Shown here in pieces: positions 60,606-64,000 of a stretch of 64,000 bases of DNA (position 1 is the first letter of the stretch; each line of letters starts with the position of its first letter). The DNA is taken from the NCBI GenBank assembly GCA_965204915.1, contig OZ242023.1:1798001-1862000 (forward strand). The letters are read 5' to 3'. A model generated the notes under the pieces. The model was not told where the DNA came from. It worked only from the letters and a program-made list of their open reading frames with translations, and ran no database searches. The stretch comes from HK1 sp965204915. GTDB lineage: Bacteria > Pseudomonadota > Gammaproteobacteria > HK1. The position numbers were made by a program, and so were the translations under genes.

Positions 60606-61850
60606 TCAGCTCCCTTGCGCTTCCGCCGAATGCCCGGCCCGTGGCCGCGATCCCCGCTGCACCAGCACATCCAGTCCACGCGCCAGATCGGCGCGGACGT
60701 CCTCGAACGCATCGAGCCCGACCGCGACCCGCACCAGCGATTCACCGATCCCCGCCGCCTCGCGCTGCTCCGGCGTAATCCGGCTGTGGGTGGTCGAGGC
60801 GGGGTGCACGACGGTGGTCTTCGCATCCCCGAGGTTCGCGGTGATGGACAGCACCCGGGCGTTGTCGATGACCGTCCACGCCTCCTCCCGGCCGCCGTGC
60901 ACGTCGAAGGCCACGATCCCGCCGCCGGCGCTCTGCTGGCGGGCCGCGAGCGTGTGGCCCGGGTGGGATTCCAGACCGGGGTAGTGGACCCGGCGCACCG
61001 CCGGATGGCCTTCGAGCCAGTGCGCGAGCCGTGCCGCGCTCTCGCTGACGGCGTGCATGCGGATGCGCAACGTCTCCAGGCCGTGCAGGAAGACCCAGGC
61101 GTTGAACGGGCTCATGCCCGGTCCCGCGGTGCGCAGCAAGGAGAACAGCGCGTCGTGGTGCGCGGCGTCGCCGGTGACCACCGCGCCGCCCACGCACCGG
61201 CCCTGCCCGTCGAGATACTTGGTGGCCGAGTGCACCACGATGCCGGCGCCGTGCTCGATCGGCCGCGACAGCGCCGGCGTGCACAGGCAGTTGTCGATCA
61301 CCAGGGTGGCGCCGTGCTCGCGCGCGAGGGCGCCGAGGGCGGCGACGTCCACGATCTCCCCGAGCGGATTGGTCGGACTCTCCGCGAAGAGCATCCTCGT
61401 CCCGGGGCGCACGGCGCCGGACCATGCATCGACGTCGGTGGCGGCGACGAAGGTCGTCTCGATGCCGAACCGCGGGAGCACGTTCGCAAGCAACGAGACC
61501 GTCGAGCCGAAGAGGCCGTTGGCGGCGACCGCGTGCTCGCCGCAGCGCAGCAGCATCATCGCGGTCATGAGGATCGCGGACATGCCCGATGCGGTGGCGA
61601 TGCACCCGGTCCCGCCTTCCAGGGCGGCGAGCCGCCGCTCGAACGCGCGGACGGTGGGGTTCGTGAACCGGGAGTAGACGTTGCCGGGCGCCTCCCCGGA
61701 GAACCGGGCGGCGGCTTCGCGGGCGTTCGCGAACACGAAGCTGGAGGTCAGGAAGATCGGATCGTTGTGCTCCTGCTCGCCGGTTCGGGACTGTCCGGCG
61801 CGCACCGAGAGGGTGTCGAATCCGAACGTACCGGCATCGAGCTCGTTCAT
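60606..61850 (-). CDS. metZ: O-succinylhomoserine sulfhydrylase
   Basis: Length is 414 residues from ATG 61850. It is a Cys/Met-metabolism PLP enzyme, with PLP-Lys in VHSATKYLDGQGRCVGGAVV. Other blocks are FLTSSFVFANAREAAARF, YSRFTNPTVRAFERRLAALE and LVIDNCLCTPALSRPIEHGA. In gammaproteobacteria metZ directly follows purF, as here, which supports MetZ over MetB or MetC. It makes homocysteine from O-succinylhomoserine and sulfide. Confidence 0.92.
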   Translation of the reverse strand: MNELDAGTFGFDTLSVRAGQSRTGEQEHNDPIFLTSSFVFANAREAAARFSGEAPGNVYSRFTNPTVRAFERRLAALEGGTGCIATASGMSAILMTAMMLLRCGEHAVAANGLFGSTVSLLANVLPRFGIETTFVAATDVDAWSGAVRPGTRMLFAESPTNPLGEIVDVAALGALAREHGATLVIDNCLCTPALSRPIEHGAGIVVHSATKYLDGQGRCVGGAVVTGDAAHHDALFSLLRTAGPGMSPFNAWVFLHGLETLRIRMHAVSESAARLAHWLEGHPAVRRVHYPGLESHPGHTLAARQQSAGGGIVAFDVHGGREEAWTVIDNARVLSITANLGDAKTTVVHPASTTHSRITPEQREAAGIGESLVRVAVGLDAFEDVRADLARGLDVLVQRGSRPRAGHSAEAQGS

Positions 61851-62013
61851 GCTGGACTTCCCTCGGGCCGGCCCATGGCCGCACCGACGAAAAACCCGCG
61901 TCGGCGAACGCTTCGGCGGACCCGCCTGCGCTCCGGCCGCATTCGCCGAGCGCCCGCAAGCCGAAGCATCGAATCGGCGCCGGAACGCACTATAGCCCGG
62001 GGCACGTACCGAA

Positions 62014-63558
62014 TCACCGGCAAGGATCCAGGCCCTGGCGTCTCGTGGGCCGGACGTGGCCTTGCAGCTCCGGGCCGCCCCGACCTGCCGACGTTCGGGC
62101 ACTCCTCGCCGCGTCCGCCCGGTGCTCGGCGATCCGCTCCAGGTAGCCCGGAGACACGCCGCCGGTGACGTACTCGCCGGTGAAGCACGAGGTGTCGAAT
62201 TCCCGCAGCCGCGGGTTGCCGCGCCGCACCGCGTCGATGAGGCCGTCGAGCGACTGGTAGAAGAGCCGGTCCGCGCCGATGGCCCGGGCGACGTCCTCCT
62301 CGCTGCGGTTGAATGCGACGAGCTCGGCCGTGGCCGGCATGTCGATGCCGTAGACGTTCTGGTGGCGTACCGGCGGCGCCGCCGACGCGAAGTAGACCCG
62401 CCGCGCGCCCGCGTCGCGCGCCTGCTGGACGATCTGCCGGGAGGTGGTGCCGCGCACGATCGAATCGTCCACCAGCAGGACGTTCTTGCCTTCGAACTCC
62501 AGCTTGATCGCATTGAGCTTGCGCCGCACCGACCGCATCCGCTCCCTCTGTCCGGGCATGATGAACGTGCGCTCGACGTAGCGGTTCTTGATGAAGCCCT
62601 CCCGATACTTCACCCCGAGCTCGTAGGCGAGCGGGAGGCAGGCGGTCCGGCTGGTCTCGGGGATGGGAATCACGACGTCGACGTCGTGGCCGGGCCAGTC
62701 GCGGACGATCTTCTCCGCCAGCGCCTGCCCCATGCGCAGCCGCGCCTTGTAGACCGATACGTCGTCGATGATCGAGTCGGGCCGGGCGAGGTAGACGTAC
62801 TCGAAGATGCACGGCGCATGGCGCGTCTCCCCGGAGCACCGGCGGGCGTGCACCTCTCCGTCCAGGGTGATGGCCACCGCTTCGCCGGGCGCGAGATCGC
62901 GCACCAGCTCGAATCCGAGCGCATCGAGCGCGACGCTCTCCGACGCCACCATGTACTCCCTGCCGCCGGCCGCCTCCCGGACGCCGAAGCACAGCGGGCG
63001 GATCGCGCACGGATCGCGAAACGCCACCACGCCGTACCCGGCGATCAGCGTCACCGCCGCGTAACCGCCGATGCAGCGCCGGTGGACCGCGGCCACCGCG
63101 TCGAAGATCGTGTTCTCGTCGAGCACGAGCCGGCGGGCGCGTGCGAGCTCGCTGGCGAAGACGTTGAGGAGGACCTCGGAGTCCGACTCGGTGTTCAGGT
63201 GCCGCCGCTCGTCGCGAAACATCTCCTCGCCGAGCTCCCCGGCGTTGACTAGGTTGCCGTTGTGCGCCAGCGCGACGCCGTAGGGCGAGTTGACGTAGAA
63301 GGGCTGCGCCTCCGCCGGCGACTCGCTCCCTGCCGTCGGATAGCGGATGTGCCCGATACCGGTACGGCCCCGCAGCGCTTCCAGGTGCCGGGACCGGAAG
63401 ACGTCGCGCACCAGCCCGTTGGCCTTGCGCCGGTGGATGGTGCGGTCGCAGGTGAAGATGCCGGCCGCGTCCTGCCCGCGATGCTGAAGCGCGGTGAGCG
63501 CGTCATACAGGTCCTGGTTGACGTCGGACCGACCGACGATCCCGACGATCCCGCACAT
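62014..63558 (-). CDS. purF: Amidophosphoribosyltransferase
   Basis: Length is 514 residues from ATG 63558. The nucleophile is Cys2 (MCGIVGIVGRSDVNQDLYDA), so no propeptide needs removal, as in E. coli. The glutaminase part has LQHRGQDAAGI and GIGHIRYPTAG. The PRPP loop is VLLVDDSIVRGTTSRQIVQQ. It does the first step of purine synthesis. cvpA lies upstream, metZ downstream. Confidence 0.97.
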   Translation of the reverse strand: MCGIVGIVGRSDVNQDLYDALTALQHRGQDAAGIFTCDRTIHRRKANGLVRDVFRSRHLEALRGRTGIGHIRYPTAGSESPAEAQPFYVNSPYGVALAHNGNLVNAGELGEEMFRDERRHLNTESDSEVLLNVFASELARARRLVLDENTIFDAVAAVHRRCIGGYAAVTLIAGYGVVAFRDPCAIRPLCFGVREAAGGREYMVASESVALDALGFELVRDLAPGEAVAITLDGEVHARRCSGETRHAPCIFEYVYLARPDSIIDDVSVYKARLRMGQALAEKIVRDWPGHDVDVVIPIPETSRTACLPLAYELGVKYREGFIKNRYVERTFIMPGQRERMRSVRRKLNAIKLEFEGKNVLLVDDSIVRGTTSRQIVQQARDAGARRVYFASAAPPVRHQNVYGIDMPATAELVAFNRSEEDVARAIGADRLFYQSLDGLIDAVRRGNPRLREFDTSCFTGEYVTGGVSPGYLERIAEHRADAARSARTSAGRGGPELQGHVRPTRRQGLDPCR

Positions 63559-63789
63559 CGCAGCCGCATCCGTTGAGCGTGCCGACCGGCCCCGGCTTCC
63601 GGTCCGGGCGGTGATCGTGCGGGATGATACCGCGTGGCGCCATGGGAGAGAATCGAAGAAGGTTGCAGAAAACGCGGCCCCGAAAGCGTGTTTCGGAGCA
63701 TCGACGAGATTGCTGCGCCGGCAACGGCGCCGTTCGTGCGAGCCGTCCCCCTCTGCCTCGAATTCGACCCCGGCCCGCACCGGCCCCGG

Positions 63790-64000
63790 TCAGGATTCCA
63801 GCTCCGAATCGGCCGCCGGCTCGAAGTCGATCTGTTGCTGGACGTCCGCGGGGAGAAAGATGCGGATCTCCTGGGCAAGCTCCACGAAGCGCGGCAGCAG
63901 AATCGATTGGCTCCACCATGGATCCCGGGGCAGCGGCGTCAGTCCTGCAAGCAGCACCAGCACGCCCGCGATCACGATCCCGCGCAGCACGCCGAACACG
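63790..64000 (-). CDS. cvpA: CvpA-family membrane protein, C-terminal part (5' end outside window)
   Basis: About 70 residues are visible: FGVLRGIVIAGVLVLLAGLT, then PLPRDPWWSQSILLPRFVEL and an acidic tail. This is the last membrane segment and the conserved PLP-x-DPWW block of CvpA. CvpA is needed for colicin V export and purF operon integrity in E. coli. The gene is cut by the window edge. It lies 231 bases before purF, as usual. Confidence 0.88.
   Translation of the reverse strand, partial: VFGVLRGIVIAGVLVLLAGLTPLPRDPWWSQSILLPRFVELAQEIRIFLPADVQQQIDFEPAADSELES

Overview
The window is high-GC bacterial chromosome (roughly two thirds G+C by eye). It is most likely from a proteobacterium, probably a gammaproteobacterium. 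The evidence is the cvpA-purF-metZ order, a pyruvate dehydrogenase operon with a homodimeric E1 (aceE-aceF-lpdA), and proteobacterial-type ABC and Suf genes. I cannot name the genus. No rRNA, tRNA or CRISPR array was recognised.

Layout. 0-32 kb is mostly core metabolism and transport: the end of ileS, a glycine-betaine transporter (proV-proW, proX), a Uma2 nuclease-like gene, a polyamine-type ABC operon that contains a DUF1640 coiled-coil gene, the pyruvate dehydrogenase operon, argC, an IolE-like gene, a luciferase-like oxidoreductase, a two-gene PIN module, an orphan ABC ATPase, a BtpA-phosphoribosyltransferase fusion and a second polyamine-type ABC operon. 32-53.7 kb is an accessory island. 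It holds an SNF2/DUF3883 helicase (frameshifted), HicAB with a truncated PfkB kinase, an OLD-like ATPase-TOPRIM gene, a DUF1156 DNA methyltransferase, an IS1595-type element, an AT-rich DUF5677-like gene, three near-identical Uma2 genes, a second PIN module, a broken Rpn-type gene, a DUF499 ATPase and an XRE regulator, with many gene fragments between them. 53.7-58.7 kb is a suf (Fe-S assembly) operon that has lost sufB and most of sufC. 58.7-64 kb returns to core genes: msrB, a glycerate kinase, metZ, purF and the end of cvpA.

How the parts fit. The island genes SNF2/DUF3883 helicase, DUF1156 methylase and DUF499 ATPase are families that comparative genomics places together in defence islands. 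Here they sit in three separate transcription units. The helicase and DUF499 genes share a conserved leader of about 80 bp, and each leader lies next to a palindromic operator and a divergent antitoxin-type gene. Reconstructing the IS1595 insertion shows that the AT-rich gene and the DUF1156 gene originally overlapped by GTGA and were one operon with the OLD-like gene. I read this as a dispersed, partly decayed modification/defence system with toxin-antitoxin-like control. The duplicated 5' end of the methylase gene, the Uma2 copies and the recombination scars at 26, 32, 45, 48 and 53 kb show repeated rearrangement of the locus.
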